NCBI GenBank assembly: GCA_016874675.1
Contig: VGTL01000005.1
Coordinates: 1 to 64,000 of the forward strand
Reading direction: 5' to 3'
Length of the DNA stretch: 64,000 bases
Source: Methanobacteriota archaeon
GTDB taxonomy: Archaea; Thermoplasmatota; DTKX01; VGTL01
In this document: positions 47,243 to 57,344 of the stretch, in pieces
How positions within the stretch are numbered: the first letter of the stretch is position 1
How the letters are laid out: every line of letters begins with the position of its first letter
Made by a program: the position numbers and the translations under genes
The notes under the pieces: generated by a model
Told to the model about the DNA's origin: nothing
The model's input: only the letters and a program-made list of their open reading frames with translations
Database searches by the model: none

Positions 47243-49818
47243 GGGGCGGGCGGCGCAGGCGCCCCGGCCCCGGGCCGCGCGCCCGGGCCGAGAGGGAGCT
47301 GGCCCTGCGCGACGCCCGGTTACGCGGGCTTGCGGACAGCGCCGGAGCCGGAGTCGCCCTCACGGACTTGGAGGGCCGCTTCACCTTCGTCAACCGGGCG
47401 CTATGCGAGCTCGCGGGCTGCGAGGAGGGCGAGCTGATCGGAAGGAACTTCGCGGACTTCCTCCACCCCGACGACCTCGGCCCCCTGATGGGGCTCTTCC
47501 TCAGGGGCCATGACGAGCCGGAGGCGCCGGCCCAAGTCGAGTTCCGGGTGGCCCGCAAGGACGGGACATTCCGCCACTGCTTCTCGGCCCCGACGGCGTT
47601 GATGCTGGACGGCGAGGTGACGGGGTTCGCGGCGATAGTGCTCGACGTAACCGACCGCAAGCTGGCCGAGGAGGAGCTGCGTAGAAGCGAAGCCCGCTTC
47701 GCCAAGATATTCTCCTCCAATCCGGCGGCGATGGCCATCACCCGCCTGGACGACGGCCGGCTCACCGACGTCAACGGGGCCTGGCAGAGGCTCACCGGTT
47801 TCTCCCAGGTGGAGGCCGTCGGCCGCACGCCGGTCGAGCTGGACATATGGGCCGATCCGGCCGAGAGGGAGCGTATGGTCGCCGATGTGCGCGAAAGGGG
47901 AAGCTGGCGCGGAGAGGTGAGTTTTCGGGACAGAACCGGCAGATCCCTGAACCTGCTCATGTCGGCGGAGCTCATCGAGCTCGGCGGGGAGCGCTTCCTG
48001 GCCACGATGGCCCAGGACATGACCGACATAAAGCTGGCGGAGGAGGCGCTGAGGTCCAGCGAGAGGCGGTTCCGGCTGCTTGCCGAGAACGCCGGGGACA
48101 TGATATACCGCGTACGGCTGCTGCCCAGGCTGGCCGTCGAGTACGTCAGCCCCTCCGCACTGGCCATCACGGGCTACTCGCCGGAGGAGTACTACGCCGA
48201 GCCCGTTTTGGGCTTCGGCCTCATACCTTTCGAGGGCCATCCGGAGCACGAGGGGGCCGCGTGGGCCCGCGATCTTGCGTCCGGGCCGCGCACGATGCGC
48301 TGGCAGCGCAAGGACGGCGGCACGGTCTGGCTGGAGCTCCTCAACCACCCGGTGCTCAACGCCGCCGGGCGGCTCGTCGCGATCGAGGGCGTCGCCCGCA
48401 ACGTCACCGAGCGGAAGCGGGCCGAGGACGCGCTCAGGGAGTCGGAGGAGAAGTTCCGGGACCTCGCGGAGCAGTCGCCCAACATGATCTTCATAAACTG
48501 CCGGGGCAAAGTGGTGTACGCCAACCGCCGGTGCGTGGAGCTGATGGGCTACAAAAGGGACGAGTTCTACGCCCCCGATTTCGACTTCTGGACCCTGGCG
48601 GCGCCCGAGTGCCGCAAGCTCGTCGCCGAAAAATACGGGGCGCACCTCAGCGGCCGGGAGGTGGCGCCCTACGAGTGCGCCTTCACGGCGAAGGCGGGGA
48701 GTCGCATCGACGCCATCCTGAGCACCAAGATAATAAACTACGGCGGCGAGCGGGCGCTTTTGGGCACCATCACCGACATCACCGAGCGCAAGGGGATCGA
48801 GCGGGCGCTTCGCGACAGCGAGGACCGCTACCGCCGCCTCTTCGAGAGCGCGCCCCAGGGCATCGTGACGCTCGATCTCGAAGGGACGGTGATGGACGTC
48901 AACCTCGCCGCCCTGAAGATGATGAACCTTCGCCGCGAGGAGGTCGTGGGGAGGCACCTGGCCGAAATATCGGGCGCCGCCGCCGACCTGCCAGCCCTCG
49001 CGGGGCAGCTCGCTAGGTTCCTGCAGGGGGAGGCGTTCGAGCGGCTGGAGGTGAGGATTCCGGCCCCCCAGGGCGACGTGTGGCAGGAGGTATTCCCGGC
49101 CATCGTGGAGAAGGACGGCGAGCCCCAGGGCATCCAGATAATGATGAGGGACATCACCGCGAGCAAGCTCGCCGACGAGAGCATCCGGGCGTCGCTCCGG
49201 GAGAAGGAGGTCCTGCTCAAGGAGATCCACCACCGGGTCAAGAACAACCTGCAGATAATCCACAGCCTTCTCAACATGCAGGCCCGCAAGGTCCGGGACG
49301 GCCGGGTGATCGAGGCCCTGCGCGAGAGCCAGAACCGCGTCCGCACGATGGCCCTCATCCACGAGCGGCTCTACCGGTCGACCGACCTCTCCGAGATCGA
49401 CATGAGGGAATACATCGGCCGCCTTGCCGGGGAGCTCCACCGGACGTATTCCCCCGCCTCCGGGAAGGTGGAGCTGGTGCTGGACCTCGAGGACGTGAAG
49501 CTGGGGATAGACAAGGCGATACCCTGCGGGTTCATCGTGAACGAGCTCGTGTCCAACTCGCTCAAGCACGCCTTCGCCGGCCGCGCCGGGGGGGAGCTGC
49601 TGCTGTCGCTGTCGCGGGATTCCGGTGGCGCCGTCCGCCTGGGAGTGCGCGACGACGGCCCGGGGCTGCCGGAGGGCCTGGACTTCCGGAGGACCGAGTC
49701 TCTGGGGCTGCAGCTGGTGTGCGCGCTTGTGGACCAGCTGCAGGGGACGATAGAGCGCGCTCCGGGAGCGGGCACCTCCTTCGTGGTGTCGTTCCGGCCG
49801 GACCTGGAGGAGGCCTGA
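47239..49818 (+). CDS. Multi-PAS histidine kinase (HisKA_2 family)
   Basis: About five PAS domains; LLKEIHHRVKNNLQIIHSLLNMQARKVRD, GFIVNELVSNSLKHAF, VRDDGPGLPEGLDF; TTG start overlapping upstream stop is inferred. Confidence 0.9.
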   Translation: MRGGRRRRPGPGPRARAERELALRDARLRGLADSAGAGVALTDLEGRFTFVNRALCELAGCEEGELIGRNFADFLHPDDLGPLMGLFLRGHDEPEAPAQVEFRVARKDGTFRHCFSAPTALMLDGEVTGFAAIVLDVTDRKLAEEELRRSEARFAKIFSSNPAAMAITRLDDGRLTDVNGAWQRLTGFSQVEAVGRTPVELDIWADPAERERMVADVRERGSWRGEVSFRDRTGRSLNLLMSAELIELGGERFLATMAQDMTDIKLAEEALRSSERRFRLLAENAGDMIYRVRLLPRLAVEYVSPSALAITGYSPEEYYAEPVLGFGLIPFEGHPEHEGAAWARDLASGPRTMRWQRKDGGTVWLELLNHPVLNAAGRLVAIEGVARNVTERKRAEDALRESEEKFRDLAEQSPNMIFINCRGKVVYANRRCVELMGYKRDEFYAPDFDFWTLAAPECRKLVAEKYGAHLSGREVAPYECAFTAKAGSRIDAILSTKIINYGGERALLGTITDITERKGIERALRDSEDRYRRLFESAPQGIVTLDLEGTVMDVNLAALKMMNLRREEVVGRHLAEISGAAADLPALAGQLARFLQGEAFERLEVRIPAPQGDVWQEVFPAIVEKDGEPQGIQIMMRDITASKLADESIRASLREKEVLLKEIHHRVKNNLQIIHSLLNMQARKVRDGRVIEALRESQNRVRTMALIHERLYRSTDLSEIDMREYIGRLAGELHRTYSPASGKVELVLDLEDVKLGIDKAIPCGFIVNELVSNSLKHAFAGRAGGELLLSLSRDSGGAVRLGVRDDGPGLPEGLDFRRTESLGLQLVCALVDQLQGTIERAPGAGTSFVVSFRPDLEEA

Positions 49819-49823
49819 CGGGC

Positions 49824-51287
49824 ATGGCCGGCGCTAGAATCCTGGTGGTGGAGGACGAGGCGATAGTGGCCCGGGACATCGGGTCGAGGGTGGTGGCCCT
49901 CGGGTACCAGGTCGCCGGCGTCGCCCACACCGCCGCGGACGCCGTGGCGCGGGCCGGGGAGCTCCGGCCGGACCTCGTTCTCATGGACATCCGGCTCGGG
50001 GGAAGGACGGACGGGATAGAGGCCGCTTGCGCCATCCGTGAGAGGTTCGACGTGCCCTCGGTGTTCCTGACCGCCTACGCCGACGACGAGACCCTCCGGC
50101 GCGCCCGGGCGACCGAGCCCTTCGGCTACCTCGTGAAGCCCTTCCAGGACCGGGAGCTCCACGCCACCATCGAGATGGCGCTCTACCGGCACCGGGCCGA
50201 GCGGGCCCTTCGCGCCTCCGAGCTACGGCTGCGCACGCTGGTCCAGCTGGCCCCCGACGCCATAGTCATGACCGATGTCTCGGGGGGCGTGGTCCTGTGG
50301 AACCGGGCGGCGGAGGCGATGTTCGGCTTCAGCGAGCGGGAGGTGGCGGGGCGGCCCCTCTCGGCCCTGCTCGACGCCGAGGGCGCCGGCCGGGGGGCCG
50401 CCGTGGCGGCCGAGCTCGCCCGGAAGGGGGGGCTGCGCAACTTGGAGATCCAGGTGGCCGGCCGCAGCGGCGAGCCCGTCCCGGTGGAGATGAGCGCCTC
50501 GGTGCTCCTGGACCAGCGCGGCCGCCCGGCGGGAACGGTCTCGATCTGGAGGGACGTCTCCGAGCGGCGGCGGGCTCGCCTGGAGATGATGAGCCGGCTC
50601 ATGACCCACGAGCTTTGGGAGGGGAACCTCTACCTCGTGAAGGAGGCCGCGCCGGTGCTGTCGCTGGAGTGCTTCCGGGAGCTCCTGCGGGCGGGCTACC
50701 GCGGGACGATGCTGTCGAGGAGCCCCGCGGCCGGGGCGCCGGTCGACGGCGCCCCGCAGTTCGAGCACCGCTGGATATCCCGTCGTGGCGGCGAGGGCTC
50801 GCTCCCGCCCGACCCGGCCGCGCTCGAGCGCTGGGTGGACGGCCTCCGGCGCAACCAGGCGCTGCTCATCGACCGGCTGGACTACCTCGTGTCGGAGGGC
50901 GGCTTCGAGGGCACGCTGCGGTTCGTCCACCGGCTGCGCGAGCTCGCCTACCTCCACGGCCACATAGTCGTCCTCTCGGTGGACCCCGAAACGCTTCCCC
51001 CGGGCGAGCTCCGGGCTTTCGAGAAGGAGTCCTCCGAGGTCCGGGCCCGCTCGGCGAAGGCCCTCCCGGAGGACCTCCTGGAGATCGTTCGCCTGGTGTA
51101 CCAGCTGAACGGCACGGGCATCAAGCCAACGATGAGGGAGATATGCTCCGAGCTCGGCCTGAGCCGGCCCACGGCGCGCAAGCGCCTGCGCAACCTGGTC
51201 CGCTCGGGCCACGTGCTCCTGGGCGCCCGCGGGAGGACGAAGGTGGTGGAGCTCTCGGAGAGGGGGCGCCGGGTGTTCCTGGGCTGA
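49824..51287 (+). CDS. Response regulator receiver - PAS - DUF835 - winged-helix protein
   Basis: RILVVEDEAIVARDIG; PAS; NLYLVKEAAPVLSLECFRELLRAGYRGTMLSRSP...LLIDRLDYLVSEGGFEGTLRFVHRLREL; PTMREICSELGLSRPTARKRLRNLVRSGHV. Confidence 0.88.
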   Translation: MAGARILVVEDEAIVARDIGSRVVALGYQVAGVAHTAADAVARAGELRPDLVLMDIRLGGRTDGIEAACAIRERFDVPSVFLTAYADDETLRRARATEPFGYLVKPFQDRELHATIEMALYRHRAERALRASELRLRTLVQLAPDAIVMTDVSGGVVLWNRAAEAMFGFSEREVAGRPLSALLDAEGAGRGAAVAAELARKGGLRNLEIQVAGRSGEPVPVEMSASVLLDQRGRPAGTVSIWRDVSERRRARLEMMSRLMTHELWEGNLYLVKEAAPVLSLECFRELLRAGYRGTMLSRSPAAGAPVDGAPQFEHRWISRRGGEGSLPPDPAALERWVDGLRRNQALLIDRLDYLVSEGGFEGTLRFVHRLRELAYLHGHIVVLSVDPETLPPGELRAFEKESSEVRARSAKALPEDLLEIVRLVYQLNGTGIKPTMREICSELGLSRPTARKRLRNLVRSGHVLLGARGRTKVVELSERGRRVFLG

Positions 51288-51314
51288 ATTTTCATATGCA
51301 TCTTTTTTCAATCA

Positions 51315-51438
51315 CGGCGCAAGGGAGGAGGCGCAGGGAACACGGGAGGAATCCTCGATAGTTCCCTTGATCCTTCCACCTTGCGCCCTGCGCCTTGCTC
51401 CGTCCCTTGCGCCCTGCGCCTTGCGCCCTGCGCCTTTT
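51315..51438. repeat. Heptanucleotide repeat hairpin
   Basis: ggcgcaagggaggaggcgcaggga / ccttgcgccctgcgccttgctccgtcccttgcgccctgcgccttgcgccctgcgcc. Confidence 0.75.
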
Positions 51439-51510
51439 TTCAGTGTCTTTCCACCCGGATTTCAACATCCATATATTCGCAGTACTGGCAATACGTGGCG
51501 CAGGGTGAAC

Positions 51511-52761
51511 ATGGGCGGCCGGGCGGGCCGGAGGGTGCGTGCGGCGAAGCGGGCCGGCGGGGCCAGGGTGCTCGTGGTGGAGGACGAGAACATCATAGCA
51601 CGGGACATCGCCCAGCGGCTGGAGGCGCTCGGCCACGAGGTCGTGGGCACGGAGGCCACCGGCGCCGGAGCCGTGGCGGCCGCGGGCCGGTCGGCGCCCG
51701 ACATCGTGCTCATGGACATCGTCCTGGACGGCCCCATGGACGGCATAGAGGCGGCCGGGCTCATCGCGGAGCTCTACGGCCTGCCCGTGGTGCTGCTCAC
51801 CGCGTTCGGCGACCGGGACACCCTGGAGCGCGCCCGCGCCTGCGGGCCGCAGGGCTACATCCTCAAGCCATTCGACGACCGGGAGCTAGAGATCACCCTG
51901 GAGATCGCCCTTGAGCGCCACTCCATCGAGCGGGCGGTCCGGGATAGCAGGGAGCGGTTCCGGATGCTCGCCGAGGCCTCCTTCGAGGGTGTGCTGGTGT
52001 ACCGCGGCGGGACGGTCCTGGACGCCAACGGCCGGCTGGCGAACCTCCTGGGCTGCGAGCCCCGGGAGCTGCCCGGCCGGAGGCTCTTCGACCTGGTCGA
52101 CCCGTCGTGCCACGACGGGATAGGGAAGCGAATCCTTGCCGGCGACGACTCGGCGTTCGAGCTGCGGATGCGCCGCTGGGACGGAACGACCTTCCCCGCC
52201 GAGGCGGTGGCCAGGCCTGTGGGCGGGGGGGTTCCTGGTACCAGGGTGATGGTCGTGCGGGACCTCACGCTGCAGAAGGAGGCCGAGCGGGCGCTCAGGC
52301 GGCGGGCGACCCGCGAGCTCTACGGCTTCGTGGTCTCCGCCCTGCCGCTCGTCACGTCAGGCGCACACCAGGAGGTCCGCGAGGACCTCATCAAGACCTT
52401 CTCGGACCGGTTCGACGCGTTCTTCAGGCCGGCGTTCGAAAGGGAGGCCGTCGACGGCGATGAGCCCCGGCCGCCCCTGGAAAGGTTCCTGGCCTGGTCA
52501 GCGGCGCTCTTCGCCGGCTTCGGGATGGACCCGGCGGTCTCGTCCGGCGACGGCTTCGGCGCCCTCGAGCTGCGCGCCTGCCCCTGGAGGGAGTGCTCGG
52601 CCTCCAACCCGGTCTTCTGCCTGCTCTGCCGCGCGATGGCCGCCCGCGGTTATGCCTGGGCGGTCCCCGGCGGCTCGGTGGGCCTGAAGGGCACCATAGC
52701 CGCCGGCCGCGACCGTTGCCGGCTGGAGTTCTGGCCCCACCCGGGGCGCAGGGGTGTCTGA
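51511..52761 (+). CDS. Response regulator receiver - PAS - MetOD1-like output domain (paralog of 45965..47242)
   Basis: RVLVVEDENIIARDIAQRLEALG; PAS; CPWRECSASNPVFCLLCRAMAARGYAW...LKGTIAAGRDRCRLEF. Confidence 0.87.
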   Translation: MGGRAGRRVRAAKRAGGARVLVVEDENIIARDIAQRLEALGHEVVGTEATGAGAVAAAGRSAPDIVLMDIVLDGPMDGIEAAGLIAELYGLPVVLLTAFGDRDTLERARACGPQGYILKPFDDRELEITLEIALERHSIERAVRDSRERFRMLAEASFEGVLVYRGGTVLDANGRLANLLGCEPRELPGRRLFDLVDPSCHDGIGKRILAGDDSAFELRMRRWDGTTFPAEAVARPVGGGVPGTRVMVVRDLTLQKEAERALRRRATRELYGFVVSALPLVTSGAHQEVREDLIKTFSDRFDAFFRPAFEREAVDGDEPRPPLERFLAWSAALFAGFGMDPAVSSGDGFGALELRACPWRECSASNPVFCLLCRAMAARGYAWAVPGGSVGLKGTIAAGRDRCRLEFWPHPGRRGV

Positions 52762-52872
52762 GGGCCCGCCGCGGCCTGCATTTCACTTCCTTTTCCTTTT
52801 CGGACTGGATGGCCAACCCGGACATCCGGCCCGCCACCGTCGAGGACTGCGGCGCCCAGGGACTGGTCTTCC

Positions 52873-53430
52873 TCAACTGCCCGTTCGAGGAGGCGGGCCG
52901 GGGGCCGGCGCCACGCCAGCCCGCCGGTCGGTGTCGGCAGGTTGGCGCCGCCCCGCCGGGTCGCCCGCCTCCTCGAAGACCCCCGCCGCCTCGCTCTTGA
53001 GCAGGGCGAGCTCCTTCTCCCCTATCGCCTGCGGGTTCAGGCCCAGAAGCAGGATGCCGCCCGTGCCCATCACCCGGTCGTTGAGGTACTGGACCAGCTT
53101 GAGCACCGTCTGGAACCCGGTCTTGGCCAACATGTACTCGAGGCCCTCGATTAGGACCAGGTAGTCCCTCGCCTCCCGCGTGAACCCGCCGATGGCGGTG
53201 CTCAGCGGCCCGAGCTCGCCCGGGTCGATGCAGTTCTCGCCCGGCACCTTCGAGGAGGTGAGCCAGATGAAGGGCGTCCTCTCCAGGCCGTAGAGCTCGC
53301 GCGCCTCGCGCGGGGGCCGCCGCGTGACCCAGAGGCCCGGGCGCGCCGCATCGCCCTCAGGCCTCCGTCTCGCCGGCCGAACGGGGCCTTTGCTCCCGCG
53401 CGGTCGCCGGCGTCCGAGAGGCTTCCTCAC
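52873..53430 (-). pseudogene. N-terminally truncated DUF835-domain copy
   Basis: GLWVTRRPPREARELYGLERTPFIWLTSSKVPGENCID...LVLIEGLEYMLAKTGFQTVLKLVQYLNDRVMGTGGILLL matches the C-terminal half of the neighbouring DUF835 protein; 5' end overlaps neighbour out of frame. Confidence 0.5.
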
Positions 53431-54622
53431 CGTCGTGCACCCCGGTCGCCTCGCTCCGCAGGAGAGCCAGCTCCTCCGGCTGGAAGGCGGCGGCGTCGAT
53501 GGATACGAGGAGCACCCCTCCGGAGCCCATGACCCGGTCGTTCACGTAGTGCACGAGGTTGAGGGCCCCTTTGAAGCCCACGTTGGAGCTTATGTACTCC
53601 AGTCCCTCGAAGAGAACGATGCCGTCCCGCGCCGCCGACAGGAAATCCAAGAGGGCCCGGCTCAGGCGGGATGTGTCGGCGGGCCCGATGCACAGCTCGC
53701 CCTCGACGCTTGCCGAGGTCAGCCACACGAAAGGCGTGGCGACCAGGCCGTATTCGCTGCGGCGGTCCTTCGGGCCCTGGCGCGTCACCCACAGCCCCTG
53801 GGCGCCGCCCCTCACCATCGAGGAGAAGGCCCGGCGGGCGGCGCGCCGGTCGCACTGGACATACAGGTGCATCGTCCCCGGCGCGAACCTCGGGCGGGGC
53901 GCCGGCCCCTGGACCCGCTCCTCGCGGCGCGGCACGATGAGCGGGCACTCCCTTATCACGGCGTAGGCGAGGGCGATGCCCGTCAGCGACTGGAAAAGGA
54001 GAGGCACCGCCACCCGGGGGAGGCCGGGCAGGGGCCACATCACGAGCGGGGCATCCAGCAGGGTCAGCGCCTGGAAGGCGAACATCAGCCCGAGCTCGCG
54101 GCGGGCGCCGGCCCGGCCGGACCTGATGAGCGCGGCCAGCACCGCCAGGGAGCAGGCCAGGTAGAACGTCCCGGCCGCAGCTATCACGGGCCCCAGTTCA
54201 CCGAAGTCCGCCTGGAAGGAGTCGCCGGACCTCATCGGCGACAGCCTCCCCGGAATGGCGACCGCGACCCCGGCGACGAGGGCCGTGATGAAGACCGCCG
54301 GGGACGAAACCAGCGCCGACAGCCACGCGGGCAGCCACCGGCGATCGTCCCGCCGGAAGAGGACAAGGAGGTGCAAGAGGAGGGCGGCGACCCAAATCGA
54401 CACCAGCTGGGGGGCGACGGCGACCGCGGTCATCGCCGCCGGGGGCACTTCCGCATAGGAGAGGAGGAACACGGCCGCAGTGAGCACCAGCAGGCCGAGC
54501 ACCGCCGAAGCCATGAGGCGGGCGGGAGCGGGCGCCGAGCGGGAGAGCCTCAGGAAGGCATAGAGCGAGAGCAGCATGGTCGTCCCCATGAATCCGATGA
54601 CGACCGGGGTGGCGGCAAGCAT
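53357..54622 (-). CDS. Multi-TM (about 7 TM) N-terminus plus DUF835 domain
   Basis: Hydrophobic N-terminal segments; GLWVTRQGPKDRRSEYGLVATPFVWLTSASVEGELCIGPADTSRL...IVLFEGLEYISSNVGFKGALNLVHYVNDRVM. Confidence 0.8.
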   Translation of the reverse strand: MLAATPVVIGFMGTTMLLSLYAFLRLSRSAPAPARLMASAVLGLLVLTAAVFLLSYAEVPPAAMTAVAVAPQLVSIWVAALLLHLLVLFRRDDRRWLPAWLSALVSSPAVFITALVAGVAVAIPGRLSPMRSGDSFQADFGELGPVIAAAGTFYLACSLAVLAALIRSGRAGARRELGLMFAFQALTLLDAPLVMWPLPGLPRVAVPLLFQSLTGIALAYAVIRECPLIVPRREERVQGPAPRPRFAPGTMHLYVQCDRRAARRAFSSMVRGGAQGLWVTRQGPKDRRSEYGLVATPFVWLTSASVEGELCIGPADTSRLSRALLDFLSAARDGIVLFEGLEYISSNVGFKGALNLVHYVNDRVMGSGGVLLVSIDAAAFQPEELALLRSEATGVHDGEEASRTPATAREQRPRSAGETEA

Positions 54623-54750
54623 CCCGCCCTATGAATCCGTCCAGCCCTCGGATATATTTTTTGTCTCGGATAGACAGGCGGACAGGGATTGCGGCCTCAT
54701 CCAGTGACCCGAATAGGAGGAGCCGGCCCTCCGCGTCGGGGCACTTCGCC

Positions 54751-55890
54751 TCAGGCCAGCTCGGCGGCCGGGCCGTCCCGCGGGAGCGGCCGGGCGCCCA
54801 GCCTGCGCAGGTCGCCGCGTTCCTCGTCGGTGAGGAGCTCCGAGCTCAAGAGCACCGCCATGGAGGTCCGTCCGGCGAGCTCCCGCACCTCCCCGAGGAC
54901 GTCCACCGTCCGGTAGTGTCCGGCGTTGGCCACGAGGTAGTCCACGTCCTCGATGAGGACCGCGCACCCGGGGCGCTGCTCCCCCATGTCGCGCAGGGTG
55001 TGCGAGAGGACACCGACGTCGCCCGGAGGGAGGCTGCGCTCGTAGGAGGACTGGGCGAGCCAGATGACCGGCACGCGCCCGAGCCCGGTCCGACGGCGCC
55101 ACGCCGCCGGGTGCGTCCGCGTGAAGGCCGCGCCCGGGGCGCCGTGGCGGACCGCGTCGATGAAGGCCGAGCGCGCCCGGGCCGCGTCAACGCTCCCGGA
55201 GTAATAGAGCCCCGGCTCGAGCGGCCTCCCGCCCGGGAGGGAGCCCTCCTCCCTCGGCTCCTCCGAGAAGGCCTTGTACCTGACCGTCGCCATGGTCAGG
55301 AGCGCCCCGGCTCCGGCGGCGGCGTAGGGCAGCGCCCGAAGGTCCAGTCCCGCCGCCGGCAGCGCCAGCCCGTAGACCGGCCCGAACCCGCAAAGGAGCA
55401 GGAAGGCGGCGAGGAACGTCGCCGGCTCGCTCCCGGAGAGAGAGCCCCATGCCCCCGTGAGCCCAAGGAGCGCCGCGGTGCCGCCCAGGAGCGCCAGCGC
55501 GAACCAGTTGATGGCCGGGTCGGCCGCCGGCACCCCCGCCGCGGCGGCGAAGGCGGCCATGAGGCCCGCCGGCAGGACTATTGCGGCCGCCAGCCGGTGG
55601 CGGTTCTCCGAAAGGCGCCTGCCCCCGGCATAGGAGAAAGTGAAGACCGCCAGGGCCGCCGGGACGAGCGGGACGCCGGCGGAGAGGGTCTCCCGGGCTC
55701 CCGGCGCGCCCGGCCATGTGGAGGCGGCGGCCTGGGCGGCGAGGAGCCCCAGGAGCGCCGCCAGCGCGTAACCGGTGCGGTTGCGCACGTTGCGCAGAAC
55801 GAGCGCCATCATGCCCAAGTCGGCGAACAAGGGCAGGAGCAGCCACTGCTCCAGAAGGTCCCCCACGGGCGAGAGCTCCTGCACGCTCAC
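54751..55890 (-). CDS. Multi-TM N-terminus plus DUF835-like domain
   Basis: GAAFTRTHPAAWRRRTGLGRVPVIWLAQSSYERSLPPGDVGVLSHTL...CAVLIEDVDYLVANAGHYRTVDVLGEV; GTG start overlapping upstream stop. Confidence 0.7.
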   Translation of the reverse strand: MSVQELSPVGDLLEQWLLLPLFADLGMMALVLRNVRNRTGYALAALLGLLAAQAAASTWPGAPGARETLSAGVPLVPAALAVFTFSYAGGRRLSENRHRLAAAIVLPAGLMAAFAAAAGVPAADPAINWFALALLGGTAALLGLTGAWGSLSGSEPATFLAAFLLLCGFGPVYGLALPAAGLDLRALPYAAAGAGALLTMATVRYKAFSEEPREEGSLPGGRPLEPGLYYSGSVDAARARSAFIDAVRHGAPGAAFTRTHPAAWRRRTGLGRVPVIWLAQSSYERSLPPGDVGVLSHTLRDMGEQRPGCAVLIEDVDYLVANAGHYRTVDVLGEVRELAGRTSMAVLLSSELLTDEERGDLRRLGARPLPRDGPAAELA

Positions 55891-56459
55891 TCCGTCCTGG
55901 AGAGCCCCAGGGGCCGGAACTCTATCACGCGCACGATCTCGGAGGGGTCCCAGCGTCCGTAGGCGGCCGCCCATCTTCTGCGGAACTCGTCGAGGGAGCC
56001 GGCGCCGTCGCGCGCCGCCTCCTCGTCGGTGAGCTGCCCGAGGCGCCGGCGGTAGACGTCCGTGACGAGAAGCCTCGCGAACGCCCGGTCGGACACCACC
56101 GAGAGCTTGGCGTCGTAGACGCTCCCGGCCCTCATCCTCGTCCTGCGCAGCGGGCGCACGGTGACTGTCTTGGCGCAGTACTGCACGAGCTTCACGTCAC
56201 CGGGCGGGAAGAGCAGCGTGCCGGCGGAGCGGCGGCCCCAGCCCAGGGAGCCGTTGGCCCACATGATGAGCTTGAGCGTCACGAACGTGACCGCTCCGCC
56301 GACGAATACCAGGGGCATGAAGCCCAGGCTGTAGAAGTTGGCGTGGCCCCAGAAGCCCACCACGAGCAGCATGGAGACCACGAACAGCGCGGCGTTGCGC
56401 ACCAGCGGGGAGCCGAGCCCCTTCTCCGCCACGGGTAGGGATTTGTCGGGGCGCATCAT
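55887..56459 (-). CDS. Membrane protein of unknown function (2 TM plus cytoplasmic domain)
   Basis: RNAALFVVSMLLVVGFWGHANFYSLGFMPLVFVGGAVTFVTLKLIMW; 4-nt overlap with downstream gene. Confidence 0.65.
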   Translation of the reverse strand: MMRPDKSLPVAEKGLGSPLVRNAALFVVSMLLVVGFWGHANFYSLGFMPLVFVGGAVTFVTLKLIMWANGSLGWGRRSAGTLLFPPGDVKLVQYCAKTVTVRPLRRTRMRAGSVYDAKLSVVSDRAFARLLVTDVYRRRLGQLTDEEAARDGAGSLDEFRRRWAAAYGRWDPSEIVRVIEFRPLGLSRTE

Positions 56460-56708
56460 ATTGGTTTCGTCTTGCGGAATGCATCGGTGGCGGCCGGAGC
56501 GCGCCGACGGAGGATGTCACTGGGCCCGGGCGAATTTTCGCCGACGGGTCACTGGGAGATGGCGCGTCTCCCCGGCGGTGACGCCCGTTCCCGACGGTGG
56601 ACGGCACCGCGCATCGGGCCCGCTGTCGGGGGCCGGGAGGTAAAGAATATATCCGGCGGTCGGCAATACCGATACGAAGAACGCAGCGAGACCCCACCGG
56701 AAAGGTCC

Positions 56709-57344
56709 ATGAGCATGCCTGAAGACGATTCCAAGGGAGCGCCAACGGCCGGGCTGGACGAGTTCCTGACCGGCGAGTTCTCCTCGGCCAGGCCGGGGGC
56801 GAGGTTCCTGTTCACCTGCCGCTTCACGAAGATACTGAAGCTCAACATCCTGCTGCTCCGGCTATTCCTTCAGGGCCGCGGGGAGAGGGGCATCTACGTC
56901 TCGATAGACCGCCCCCACGGCTACACCCAGCACAGCCTCAAGGCGCTGGGCGTGCCCCAGGACGGGCTCATCTACATCGACGCCATTTCCCGGCTCACCG
57001 GCCAGAGGGCCGAGGACAGCCAGGTGAGGTTTCTGGCCGACGGCTTCACCCTGCCCCTCCTGGACGACCTCTTCAGCCGGGCCTACCTCGCCGAGGGGGT
57101 CCAGAAGCACTTCGTCAAGATGGAGGAGCTGGGCTTCATCCTCCTGGACAACGTCCAGGTGATGACCCAGTACCTCCCGACGGAGAAGGCCAAACGGATC
57201 CTGGAGGGGCTCGGAGGCCTCGTCAGGCGGTACACGGCGATGAGGACCGTCTTCGTGGTTGACCCCGGCTCCAACCCCGAGCTGTGCGCGTTCCTCCGGG
57301 GGCGCTGCGACCGGGAGCTCCCGGTGAGGGAGGAGTGGCTGTGA
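56709..57344 (+). CDS. Degenerate KaiC/RecA-like protein lacking Walker A
   Basis: GARFLFTCRFTKILKLNILLLRLFLQGRGERGIYVSIDRPHGYTQHSLKALGV...FILLDNVQVM. Confidence 0.7.
   Translation: MSMPEDDSKGAPTAGLDEFLTGEFSSARPGARFLFTCRFTKILKLNILLLRLFLQGRGERGIYVSIDRPHGYTQHSLKALGVPQDGLIYIDAISRLTGQRAEDSQVRFLADGFTLPLLDDLFSRAYLAEGVQKHFVKMEELGFILLDNVQVMTQYLPTEKAKRILEGLGGLVRRYTAMRTVFVVDPGSNPELCAFLRGRCDRELPVREEWL

Noticed and set aside
52809-53000. Possible small plus-strand protein MANPDIRPATVEDCGAQGLVFLNCPFEEAGRG...
   Set aside because: Looks coding only for about 30 aa, then runs antisense into the DUF835 copy; not enough to call.
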